Of a stretch of DNA of 64,000 bases, positions 55,809 to 64,000 are shown piece by piece. The stretch spans positions 1,717,001 through 1,781,000 of the forward strand of contig NZ_JAHBAH010000001.1 of assembly GCF_020510425.1 (NCBI RefSeq), given 5' to 3'. Made by a program: the position numbers and the translations under genes. Under the pieces are notes generated by a model. The model did no database searches. It was not told the origin of the DNA and saw nothing but the letters and a program-made list of their open reading frames with translations. The stretch comes from Quatrionicoccus australiensis (lineage in GTDB: Bacteria; Pseudomonadota; Gammaproteobacteria; Burkholderiales; Rhodocyclaceae). How positions within the stretch are numbered: position 1 is the first letter of the stretch; each line of letters starts with the position of its first letter.

Positions 55809-57584
55809 TTACATCGATTCCGGGCAGCTCACACCCAGAATGGCCAGACCGTTGCGGATCACCTGACGGACCGCCGTCGCCAGCGCGACGCGGGCATCGC
55901 GCAGGGCGGCATCATCGACCAGCATGCGTTCGGCGTTGTACCAGCCGTGGAATTCGCCGGCCAGATCCTTCAGGTAGAAGGCGATCAGGTGCGGCGCCAG
56001 ATCGCGGGCGGCGTTGGCGATGACATCCTTGAACTCGACCAGCTTGTTGGCAATCGCCAGTTCGCGCGGATTGACCAGCAGCGCCAGGTTGGCTTCGGCC
56101 AGCGTGGCCGGGTCGCCGGCATGGCTGTCGAGCCACTGGTTGATCACCGAGCAGACGCGGGCGTGGGCGTACTGGATGTAATAGACCGGGTTTTCGTTGG
56201 TCTGGCTCTTCGCCAGATCGAGGTCGAAATCGAGGTGCTGGTCGGACTTGCGCAGCGCGTAGAAGAAACGGCAGGCATCGTTGCCGACTTCGTTGCGCAG
56301 TTCGCGCAGCGTCACGAACTCGCCCGAACGCGTCGACATCGACGCCTTCTGGCCGTTGCGGTAGAGCACCGCGAACTGGACCAGGGCAACCTGCAGCTTG
56401 TCGGGATCGAGATCGAGCGCCTTGATCGCACCGGTGACACGCGGGATGTAGCCGTGGTGGTCGGCGCCCCAGATGTTGATGACCTTGTCGAAACCGCGCT
56501 CGAACTTGTTCAGGTGATAGGCGATGTCGGAGGCGAAGTAGGTGTAGAGACCGTTCTCGCGCTGCACGACACGATCCTTCTCGTCGCCGAAGGTGGTCGA
56601 ACGGAACCAGCGGGCGCCGTTCTGCACGTAAAGATGGCCCTTCTGTTCGAGCAGGTCGACACAGCGTGCGACCAGGCCGGTGTCGTACAAGGCTTTTTCG
56701 GAATACCAGACTTCGAATTCGACGCCGAATTCCTTGAGGTCGTCGCGGCAACCGGCGAGTTGTTCGTTGAGTGCGTGCTGGTGCACGTAATCCCAGTCCG
56801 GGCCGAGCAGTTCCTTGGCGTTGGCGATCAGGGCATCGAGCTGCGTTTCGCGCTGCTTCTTGGCCTCGTCATCGGCACGACCGGCTTCCGGCTGCCCCGG
56901 CGTACCGGCGACAACGGCTTCTGCGCTGCGCACGAACTTGTCGCCGTGGGCATGCGTCAGTTGCTCGGCCATGCCGCGCACGTAGTCGCCCTGATAACCG
57001 TTGGGCGGGAACTGGACGGAAACGCCGTGCTGTTCGAGATAGCGCAGCCAGGTCGACAGGCCGAGGATATCCATCTGGCGGCCGGCGTCATTGACGTAAT
57101 ACTCGCGCGTCACATCCCAGCCGGCGAAGGTCAGCAGACTGGACAGCGAAGCACCGTAGGCGGCGCCGCGGCCATGGCCGACGTGCAGCGGACCGGTCGG
57201 ATTGGCGGAGACGAACTCGACCTGCACCTTTTGCCAGCCGCCCTGGGTCGAGCGGCCGTAATTTTCGCCTTCGATCAGCACCTGCCTGACGGCGCTGGTC
57301 TTGGCGCCGGCGTCGAGCGTGAAATTGATGAAACCGGCGCCGGCCACTTCGGCCTTGGTCACCAGTGCCGAGACCGGCAGCTCATTGACCAGTTGCTGCG
57401 CAATTTCGCGCGGATTCTTCTTCAGCGCCTTGGCCAGCTGCATCGCCAGATTGGTCGCGAAGTCGCCGTGCGTCGGGTCGCGCGGGCGTTCAAGTTGAAT
57501 GGGAGTATCGGTTGCGCTCGGGGCAACGCTGTCCAGCGCCTGTTGCAACAGGGCGGTCAGCCGGGATTTGACGTCGTGGGCCAT
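55809..57584 (-). CDS. argS: Arginyl-tRNA synthetase
   Basis: The 591-residue class I synthetase has the HIGH-type signature ANPTGPLHVGHGRGAAYG (about 131-148), a KMSKS equivalent in GQKASMSTRSGEFVTL (degenerate, as often in ArgRS) and a C-terminal DALR-type domain (YIQYAHARVCSVINQW). An insert rich in Glu/Ala/Lys (about 220-240, ending EAKKQRE) is seen. It precedes the SPOR gene by 8 bases. Confidence 0.97.
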   Translation of the reverse strand: MAHDVKSRLTALLQQALDSVAPSATDTPIQLERPRDPTHGDFATNLAMQLAKALKKNPREIAQQLVNELPVSALVTKAEVAGAGFINFTLDAGAKTSAVRQVLIEGENYGRSTQGGWQKVQVEFVSANPTGPLHVGHGRGAAYGASLSSLLTFAGWDVTREYYVNDAGRQMDILGLSTWLRYLEQHGVSVQFPPNGYQGDYVRGMAEQLTHAHGDKFVRSAEAVVAGTPGQPEAGRADDEAKKQRETQLDALIANAKELLGPDWDYVHQHALNEQLAGCRDDLKEFGVEFEVWYSEKALYDTGLVARCVDLLEQKGHLYVQNGARWFRSTTFGDEKDRVVQRENGLYTYFASDIAYHLNKFERGFDKVINIWGADHHGYIPRVTGAIKALDLDPDKLQVALVQFAVLYRNGQKASMSTRSGEFVTLRELRNEVGNDACRFFYALRKSDQHLDFDLDLAKSQTNENPVYYIQYAHARVCSVINQWLDSHAGDPATLAEANLALLVNPRELAIANKLVEFKDVIANAARDLAPHLIAFYLKDLAGEFHGWYNAERMLVDDAALRDARVALATAVRQVIRNGLAILGVSCPESM

Positions 57585-57631
57585 TGATTTGCAGCTAAAA
57601 ATCCAAAACGGCGATTATACGCTGCCCGCGG

Positions 57632-58141
57632 CTAGATATTGGCCTGGCTGATGATCTGCGACCAGGTCGCCAGCTTCTTGTCATAAGCGAGCGCGGCATG
57701 CGCCGGACTGGTCGACGGCAAACGCTGCAAAACCAGACCGCCATCGGCCAGCGTCGGCAGCACCAGCCGGCGAAAGGCTGTCTCGGCCGCGGCACCGTTG
57801 AAGAAAATGTGCCTTATGCAGCGGTTGACCGCCAAGAAAGCGGCAAAATCATTGGCCTGCACACTCGCGGCGACAATATCCGCATCCAGGCTGCCCGGGC
57901 GTTCACAGGCGGCCATTACGTCCCACAAGGAGACGCCAGTGGCCTGCAGTTTTTCCAGGCGCTGCGCGTAGGGCAACTCCGGGCCGGCCCCGAACAGATC
58001 GCCCATGATGCGCCAGAAGGCGTTGCGCTCATGCGCGTAGTACTGATTGGCAAGCAACGAAGCCTGGCCCGGCATGCTGCCGAGAATCAGCAGACGGGCA
58101 TCGGCCGCGACCACAGGAGGAAAACCTTGCGCCAGGGACAT
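57632..58141 (-). CDS. Uracil-DNA glycosylase superfamily protein, DNA-deoxyinosine glycosylase-like
   Basis: The 169-residue protein has the motif LILGSMPGQASLLANQYYAH followed by ERNAFWRIMGDLFG, as in deoxyinosine/mismatch-specific members of the UDG superfamily, and RLPSTSPAHAALAYDKKL as the second loop. It probably removes deaminated bases. The start MSLAQGF has a weak ribosome site; the longer frame upstream reads as a shadow of the diguanylate cyclase gene. Confidence 0.85.
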   Translation of the reverse strand: MSLAQGFPPVVAADARLLILGSMPGQASLLANQYYAHERNAFWRIMGDLFGAGPELPYAQRLEKLQATGVSLWDVMAACERPGSLDADIVAASVQANDFAAFLAVNRCIRHIFFNGAAAETAFRRLVLPTLADGGLVLQRLPSTSPAHAALAYDKKLATWSQIISQANI

Positions 58142-58170
58142 GCCGGTTTGCGGACGAATTTGCGGACGAC

Positions 58171-59682
58171 TCAATCGCCCATGACGCGGTTCTTGCCGGC
58201 GCGCTTGGCGAGATACATTGCCTGGTCGGCGCGCTTGATCGCATCGGCACCGGACTCGTTCGGCTGCAACTGGGCAACGCCGGCGCTGAAGGTGATCAGC
58301 ACCTTGTCCTTGCCGGACAGGAAAAAGGCGCGGGTCAGCTCGCGCTGCAGGCGCACCATCGCCTCGATGCCCTGCTCGAGCAGGGTATCCGGCATCAGGA
58401 TGATGAATTCCTCGCCGCCGTAACGGGCCAGCGTATCGGTCGGGCGCATGCAACGCCGGGCAACATTGGCGAGATGGACCAGCGCGTTATCACCCGCCTC
58501 ATGCCCGAGCCGGTCGTTGAGCTTCTTGAAATTATCGATGTCGAGCAGACAGACCGAGAGCGGCGTTTCCTTGCGCTGCATGCTGGCGATCTCGCGCGCC
58601 AGCGCCTCGTCCAACCCCTTGCGGTTGAGCGCATCGGTCAGCGGATCGTGGCGGGCCAGCGCACTGGCGCTATCAAGCTCGCGATGCAGGTGGGCGAGTT
58701 CGGCTTCGGTACTCAGCACCTTGTCCTGCAGGCAGCGTAATTGCTCGCGCGAGCGCGCCGATTCTTCGGCCATCGAGCGGGTCGCGACGATGACATCCTT
58801 GAGCAGCGGCGCCAGCTCCTCGATGCGCTCGACCTTCTCGATCTGGCGGGCGCTTTCCTCGATCTTGCCCTGGAAGGACTCGCTCGACGCATTCATCGTC
58901 GACAGGCGCTCGATGAAGGCCGCCAGCATCTGGCGCATTTCTTCCTGCACCTCGATCGAACGGGTCTTGGCCTCGTGCTGCCTGACCAGCACGTCACGCA
59001 GGCGTCGCTCCATCTCATCCAGATGACGCAGTGTCAGCGGTGGCGCAACGGCAACCAGCAGACCGTCGATCTGTCCCTTGAGCCAGCGATCGTCAAGGCT
59101 CAACTCACCGATGTTTTCGATGATCAGGTGCAGCAGGTTGAGCAGGGATTCCTTGATTTCGACCTGTTCCTCGGCCGCAAACAGCACCTGGTGCGTCATC
59201 AGGGCCAACTTGCCCTGGACCACGGGAATTTCAACCGCCGGCTGCCGCAAGGCCAGCAGAAAGTCGGCGGCAGTCGCCGTGACCCGCTCGTTTTCATCGC
59301 CCAGCGCCGGCAGGATGCACTCGACAAAGCGCGCCAGCTTGGCCGCCAGTTCGGCCGGCAAGACCGGCGGGGCAAGCGCCAGGGAATTGCTTTTTTCGCC
59401 GGCCGCGACAAAGCCGAGAAAGGCTTCCTGCACACCACTCCAGGTGCGCCGGCCGATGGCTGCATCAAGCTCGCTCAGCGCCTTCTCCTGCGCCTCGTTG
59501 CGCGCCTTCAGCTCGATCGCCAGCTGACGCAATTGCTGATCAGGAAATGGCGCCACATTCGGCAGATTGGCAATTTCGTTGTAACAGGCCTGAAAATTGG
59601 CCGGGGTCGGCGCCATATGCCGTACCGCCAGACACCTGAGCGCTTCCCGGGCGATTTCGGAAGGATTTTTTGATTCGTTCAT
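58171..59682 (-). CDS. Diguanylate cyclase (GGDEF) with helical N-terminal region
   Basis: The 503-residue soluble protein ends in a GGDEF domain with active-site TLARYGGEEFIILMP, about 83 residues before the C terminus, so c-di-GMP synthesis is likely. An RPTD inhibitory site lies five residues upstream of the GGEEF box, so product feedback is likely. The first 330 residues are helical, with a region common in betaproteobacterial cyclases (EALRCLAVRHMAPTPANFQAC) and a coiled coil. No membrane segment. Start at MNESKN is the likelier of two ATGs six codons apart. Confidence 0.92.
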   Translation of the reverse strand: MNESKNPSEIAREALRCLAVRHMAPTPANFQACYNEIANLPNVAPFPDQQLRQLAIELKARNEAQEKALSELDAAIGRRTWSGVQEAFLGFVAAGEKSNSLALAPPVLPAELAAKLARFVECILPALGDENERVTATAADFLLALRQPAVEIPVVQGKLALMTHQVLFAAEEQVEIKESLLNLLHLIIENIGELSLDDRWLKGQIDGLLVAVAPPLTLRHLDEMERRLRDVLVRQHEAKTRSIEVQEEMRQMLAAFIERLSTMNASSESFQGKIEESARQIEKVERIEELAPLLKDVIVATRSMAEESARSREQLRCLQDKVLSTEAELAHLHRELDSASALARHDPLTDALNRKGLDEALAREIASMQRKETPLSVCLLDIDNFKKLNDRLGHEAGDNALVHLANVARRCMRPTDTLARYGGEEFIILMPDTLLEQGIEAMVRLQRELTRAFFLSGKDKVLITFSAGVAQLQPNESGADAIKRADQAMYLAKRAGKNRVMGD

Positions 59683-59906
59683 GAGCGCAGGCCAGGGCAA
59701 CTTTCAACAAACAGGACGCACGGCTTGCGTGCCTGTCTGACGAGTTTATCGCAAGATGCCCGTCTGGCATCAAGAACCTTGCAAGCTCGCGAAAGCAAGG
59801 CCGGGGCAGTCGGCAAAAGCACAAAACACGGGGCCACAACCGGCGGGCACGTGTTAACATGCTCGTTTGACCCAACTGCCCGGCCCGCCCGGCATCGACT
59901 GCCGCC

Positions 59907-61427
59907 ATGCGTCTCCTCCGCCTGCTCAAGATCGCCTCCGTGGCCAGCCGTTTCGGCCTGGACGAGATGGTGCTCGAACATGAGCCGAGCGGTCGCCTGG
60001 TCCGCCTCGCCAACGCCCTGCAGTTCTGGCGCGACCTGTCGGCTCCGCGTGCCGTCCGTCTGCGCCTGGCCCTCGAAGCGCTCGGCCCGATTTTCGTCAA
60101 GTTCGGCCAGGTGCTGTCCACCCGGCGCGACCTGATGCCGGCCGACATCGCCGACGAACTGGCCCGCCTGCAGGATCGCGTACCGCCTTTCGACTCCGCA
60201 CTGGCTCTGGCAGAAATCGAAAAAGCCTACGGTCGACCGGCCAGCGAGGTATTTGCCGAATTCGACCCGGTGCCGGTCGCCTCGGCCTCGATTGCCCAGG
60301 TGCATTTCGCCAAACTGAAGGACGAGGATGGCGGACACGAAGTTGCCGTCAAGATCCTGCGCCCCAATATGCTGTCGGTGATCGAGCACGACCTGGCGCT
60401 GATGGACAATTTCGCGCTGCTCCTCGAAACGCTGTGGGCCGACGGCAAGCGCCTGAAGCCGCGCGAAGTGGTCGCCGAATTCGCCAAGTACCTGCGCGAC
60501 GAGCTCGACCTGATGCGCGAAGCGGCCAACGCTTCGCAATTGCGCCGCAATTTCGTCGACTCCCAACTGCTGATCGTGCCGGAAGTGCACTGGGACTGGT
60601 GCACCTCGACCGTGATGGTCATGGAGCGCATGCACGGCACGCCGATCTCGCAGATCGACAAGCTGCGCGCCGACGGCATCGACCTGTCGAAACTCTCCGC
60701 CGCCGGCGTCGAGATTTTCTTCACGCAGGTTTTCCGCGACGGCTTCTTCCATGCCGACATGCATCCCGGCAACATCTTCGTGCATGCCGACGGCCGCTAC
60801 ATCGCGCTGGATTTCGGCATCGTCGGCACGTTGACCGATAGCGACAAGAATTACCTCGCCCAGAACTTCCTCGCCTTCTTCCGCCGCGACTACAAGCGCG
60901 TTGCCGAAGCGCACATCGAATCGGGCTGGGCGCCCAAGGAAACCCGCGTCGACGAGTTCGAGGCCGCCATCCGCGCCGTCTGCGAACCGATCTTCGATCG
61001 GCCGCTCAAGGACATTTCCTTCGGGAAAATCCTGCTCCGGCTGTTCCAGACCTCGCGCCGCTTCAATGTCGAGATCCAGCCGCAACTGGTGATGCTGCAG
61101 AAAACCCTGCTCAACATCGAAGGCCTCGGCCGCCAGCTCGACCCCGAACTCGACCTCTGGAAAACCGCCAAGCCCTTCCTCGAACGCTGGATGAGCGAGC
61201 AAATCGGCTGGCGCGGCCTGGTCAAGACCTTCAAGCAGGAAGCGCCTTATCTGGCGCGCAGCATTCCGCAACTGCCGCGGCTCGTGCATCAGGCGCTCAG
61301 CCAGCCCCACCAGGCCGACCTGCAGCCGCAACTCGAACAACTGATTGCCGTCCAGCGCCAGCAGAACCGCTGGCTGGCGATCATCGCCCTGCTGCTTGCC
61401 TGTCTCGCCGCCGCGCTTTTTCACTGA
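59907..61427 (+). CDS. ubiB: Ubiquinone biosynthesis protein UbiB (ABC1/ADCK family)
   Basis: The 506-residue atypical kinase/ATPase is needed for ubiquinone synthesis. The signature [14 protein letters not shown] near residue 70 is the ABC1 KxGQ motif, and [25 protein letters not shown] and [27 protein letters not shown] complete the fold. A hydrophobic helix ([15 protein letters not shown]) at the C terminus anchors it to the membrane. Divergent from the cyclase gene; a helicase gene follows 6 bases later. Confidence 0.95.
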   Translation: MRLLRLLKIASVASRFGLDEMVLEHEPSGRLVRLANALQFWRDLSAPRAVRLRLALEALGPIFVKFGQVLSTRRDLMPADIADELARLQDRVPPFDSALALAEIEKAYGRPASEVFAEFDPVPVASASIAQVHFAKLKDEDGGHEVAVKILRPNMLSVIEHDLALMDNFALLLETLWADGKRLKPREVVAEFAKYLRDELDLMREAANASQLRRNFVDSQLLIVPEVHWDWCTSTVMVMERMHGTPISQIDKLRADGIDLSKLSAAGVEIFFTQVFRDGFFHADMHPGNIFVHADGRYIALDFGIVGTLTDSDKNYLAQNFLAFFRRDYKRVAEAHIESGWAPKETRVDEFEAAIRAVCEPIFDRPLKDISFGKILLRLFQTSRRFNVEIQPQLVMLQKTLLNIEGLGRQLDPELDLWKTAKPFLERWMSEQIGWRGLVKTFKQEAPYLARSIPQLPRLVHQALSQPHQADLQPQLEQLIAVQRQQNRWLAIIALLLACLAAALFH

Positions 61428-61433
61428 ACCGGA

Positions 61434-64000
61434 ATGACCGCCACCACCCTGGACAACTTCACCGAAGACGACCTGATCGACTGGCTGGGCGAAGACGAAC
61501 TCGCCAAGGCCCGCTCCTACGTTGATCTGGTCCAGGACCTGGACATCGAAAGCGAGCGCGTCCGCGCCATCGTCCCCGGCTCGGCACGCAAGCCCTACAC
61601 CTCGATCGCCCGCATCGTGCAGCACAAGGATGGCAACGTGTCGCTGATCAGCGGCTGCACCTGCGCCGCCGGTGTCGATTGCAAGCACGTCGCGGCCATC
61701 CTGCTGAAGACCATCGAAGAGCGCAACCCGGTCGAACGGGTCAGCCCCGGCGTCCTCTCCTGGGTCGAAGACCTGCGCCGCGCCTCGGTCGCCGTCGCCA
61801 AGAAGAAAGCCAGGCCGAGCGGCGCCCGGCAGCAACTGTTCTACATCCTGAAATGGACCGCCGACCAGCGCCATTTCGGCGTCGAGATCCGCAAGGGCAA
61901 GTACCCGGAAAACGCCGAGGAATGGTGGAAGATCGACCGCGCCCTGGTCACGCCGCCGCAATTCGTCAACGAGGAAGACCTGGTCATCCTGCGCCTGCTG
62001 TGGGCCGATCGCGGCCACGAAAGCGGCCTGCGCGCCTTCGCCCTCGGCCCGAAACACGGCGCCGAAGCACTGCAACGCATCGCCGCCAGCCATCGCCTGT
62101 ATTCCGGCGACGACCTCAGCCTGCCGCTGCACGCCGGCCCGGTACGCCCGGCCGGCATCGGCTGGCAGATCGACACCGCCGGCTTCCAGCGCCCCTTCCT
62201 CAAGCCGGAACCGACGGCCGACATGGTCGTGACGGTCGACCCGCCCTGGTATCTCGATTTCAACGCCGGCGAAACCGGCCCGCTCGAAGTCACCGGCAAT
62301 CCGTCGGTGGTCAGCCGCCTGTTCAGCCTGCCGCCGCTCTCCGCCAAGGAAGCGGCGCTGGTCGCCGAAGCCCTGTGCGAACTGGCGCCGGAACTGCCGC
62401 CGCCGGCCGAAGATGCCAGCGCCCGCCTGCGCCTGATCGACGCGCCGCTGCAGGCCATCCTCCAGCTCGACACCCTGCATACGCACGGCAACCGCGCCTG
62501 GCGCGGCTATCCGCAGAATTTCAACGGCGGCCCGTTCGACATCGCCCGCGTCGTCTTCCGCTACGCCGATGCCGACATTCGGCCGGATGAGCGCCACGAA
62601 TTCATCACCCTGCCCGAAGGCGAGACGGTGCGCCTGAAACGCCGCCCGGAAGCCGAAGCTGCCGCACTCAAGGTGCTTTCCGGCAGCGGCCTGGAGAAGA
62701 TTCCCGGCCACACGCTATCCACCTTCGGCAGCCCGCCGCAGGGCATCTATGGCCTGGCCGAAGAAGGCTACTGGTCGAGCTTCATGCAGGACGGCTGCGA
62801 ACGCCTCAAGACCGCCGGCTGGCAGATCGAATTCCCCGAGGATTTCCGCCACCACGTGCTCGATGTCGACGGCTGGGAAGCCGACCTCGTCGAGGCCGAC
62901 AACGGCTGGTTCAACCTCGACATGGGCATCATCGTCGAAGGCCAGCGCCTGCCGCTGGCGCCGCTGCTGGCCGGCCTCTTCCGGCGCGACGCGCGCTGGC
63001 TGGAAGCCCTGCAGCTGACCTTCATCCCCGACGACGAGCCGGTCGAACTGCAAACCGCCAACGGCAAGCGCCTGCGCGTCCCGGCCGGGCGCATCAAGCC
63101 GCTCGCCGCAACGCTGATCGACCTGTTCGACGGTTTCAGCGGCGGCAACACGCTGCGCCTGTCACGCTTCGACGCACCGCGCCTGGCCGAACTCAACGAC
63201 ATCAGCCGCTGGCAGTTCAAGGGCCAGGGCGACATTCTGGCGCTTGCCGACAAGCTGCGCCTGGCGCAGGGCATCGTCGATATCGAGCCGCCGGCCGGTC
63301 TCGGCCTCGAATTGCGTCCTTACCAGAAGGAAGGTCTTGCCTGGCTGCAGTTCCTGCGCCAGCAGAACCTGTCCGGCATCCTCGCCGACGACATGGGCCT
63401 CGGCAAGACGGCCCAGACGCTGGCCCATCTTCTGCTCGAAAAGGAAGCCGGCCGCCTCGACAAGCCGGCTCTGATCGTCCTGCCGACCTCGCTGATCTTC
63501 AACTGGAAGAACGAGGCGGCTCGCTTCGCCCCGGCCCTCAAGGTGCTGTCGCTGCACGGCCCGGAACGCAAGAGCCGCTTCGGCGAAATCGCCGAACACG
63601 ATGTCGTGATGACCACTTATCCGCTGCTCTGGCGCGATGCCGACGTGCTGATGCAGCACAGCTACCATCTGCTCATCCTCGACGAGGCGCAGACGGTCAA
63701 GAATGCCCAAAGCCAGAGCGCCGAAGCGGTTCGCAAGATCGATGCGCGGCATCGCCTGTGCCTGACCGGTACGCCGCTGGAAAACCACCTCGGCGAGTTG
63801 TGGAGCCAGTTCGACTTCCTGCTGCCCGGCTTCCTGGGCACCAGCAAGCAATTCACCAAGCACTGGCGCACGCCGATCGAAAAACTCGGCGACACCCAGC
63901 GCCGCGCCCTGCTCGCCCGCCGCATCCGCCCCTTCATCCTGCGCCGCAAGAAGGAAGACGTGGCGCAGGAACTGCCGCCCAAGACCATCATCATCCGCTC
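61434..64000 (+). CDS. SWIM-finger SNF2-type DEAD/H helicase, N-terminal part
   Basis: This frame is open from its ATG to the right edge (855 codons). It starts with a SWIM zinc finger (SGCTCAAGVDCKHVAAILL, CxC...CxH, about residue 62-80), a long central domain, then the SNF2 ATPase: LRPYQKEGLAWLQFLRQQ, Walker A ADDMGLGKTAQTLA, LIVLPTSLIFNWKNE, Walker B LILDEAQTVKN, and LTGTPLENHLGELWSQFDFL. The second helicase lobe lies beyond the window. Such proteins remodel nucleoprotein complexes; the role here is unknown. The ATG lies 6 bases after ubiB. Confidence 0.93.
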   Translation, partial: MTATTLDNFTEDDLIDWLGEDELAKARSYVDLVQDLDIESERVRAIVPGSARKPYTSIARIVQHKDGNVSLISGCTCAAGVDCKHVAAILLKTIEERNPVERVSPGVLSWVEDLRRASVAVAKKKARPSGARQQLFYILKWTADQRHFGVEIRKGKYPENAEEWWKIDRALVTPPQFVNEEDLVILRLLWADRGHESGLRAFALGPKHGAEALQRIAASHRLYSGDDLSLPLHAGPVRPAGIGWQIDTAGFQRPFLKPEPTADMVVTVDPPWYLDFNAGETGPLEVTGNPSVVSRLFSLPPLSAKEAALVAEALCELAPELPPPAEDASARLRLIDAPLQAILQLDTLHTHGNRAWRGYPQNFNGGPFDIARVVFRYADADIRPDERHEFITLPEGETVRLKRRPEAEAAALKVLSGSGLEKIPGHTLSTFGSPPQGIYGLAEEGYWSSFMQDGCERLKTAGWQIEFPEDFRHHVLDVDGWEADLVEADNGWFNLDMGIIVEGQRLPLAPLLAGLFRRDARWLEALQLTFIPDDEPVELQTANGKRLRVPAGRIKPLAATLIDLFDGFSGGNTLRLSRFDAPRLAELNDISRWQFKGQGDILALADKLRLAQGIVDIEPPAGLGLELRPYQKEGLAWLQFLRQQNLSGILADDMGLGKTAQTLAHLLLEKEAGRLDKPALIVLPTSLIFNWKNEAARFAPALKVLSLHGPERKSRFGEIAEHDVVMTTYPLLWRDADVLMQHSYHLLILDEAQTVKNAQSQSAEAVRKIDARHRLCLTGTPLENHLGELWSQFDFLLPGFLGTSKQFTKHWRTPIEKLGDTQRRALLARRIRPFILRRKKEDVAQELPPKTIIIR

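Overview
The window looks like a chromosomal stretch of a GC-rich betaproteobacterium, most likely a Rhodocyclales member of the Dechloromonas/Azonexus type. This is inferred from protein style and gene order, such as an E3 subunit with its own lipoyl domain, the yicC/gmk/rpoZ/spoT grouping, and HrcA/CIRCE plus RpoH heat-shock control; no database search was possible. Nearly all of it is core chromosome. I see no insertion sequence, integrase, phage gene or CRISPR array, and the two tRNA genes have no integrase beside them.

Layout. 1-6.6 kb: the edge of a probable PAS-type regulator, a CBS protein, tRNA-Ala(CGC), a hemerythrin, Sua5/TsaC, PurE, FolD and indolepyruvate:ferredoxin oxidoreductase IorBA (minus strand). 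6.9-13 kb: the complete pyruvate dehydrogenase operon aceE-aceF-lpdA with three near-identical lipoyl-domain copies. 13-19.5 kb: an exported isochorismatase-like hydrolase divergent from a membrane-anchored dihaem peroxidase and a Crp/Fnr regulator, then a thioesterase, PPK2, SixA, and a TerC gene under a yybP-ykoY (Mn2+) riboswitch with an intrinsic terminator. 19.5-25.2 kb: haem lipoprotein Cti, a probable decayed small gene, a soluble zinc-binding (CZB) chemoreceptor, RsmJ, a small basic protein and tRNA-Phe. 25.3-29.8 kb: a TctDE/QseBC-like two-component pair next to the acetate permease operon yjcH-actP; both promoters carry the same direct-repeat box. 29.9-33.1 kb: groESL and rpoH, divergent, each with its own CIRCE operator. 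33.3-42.5 kb: an exported protein, then TatD, DadA, SpoT, RpoZ, Gmk and YicC, with a large hybrid sensor kinase lying between gmk and yicC. 42.6-47.1 kb: a Ser/Thr kinase, PP2C phosphatase, RNase PH, RdgB and HemW. 47-54.5 kb: YidB, an ABC-F ATPase, a YchJ-like protein, RdgC, TrmB, ThiG, ThiS and an SDR. 54.5-64 kb: DsbA, a SPOR protein, ArgS, a uracil-DNA-glycosylase-like protein, a diguanylate cyclase, UbiB, and the first 855 codons of a SWIM/SNF2 helicase that runs off the right edge.

The most informative non-coding signals are the Mn2+ riboswitch with its terminator, the paired CIRCE elements of groESL and rpoH, and the repeat that may wire the sensor pair to acetate uptake. I found no clearly new multigene system. 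The items most deserving follow-up are the proposed acetate regulon, the hybrid kinase lodged in a core operon, the haem peroxidase/Crp/hydrolase locus with its long inverted repeat, and the broken small gene at 21.9-22.1 kb.
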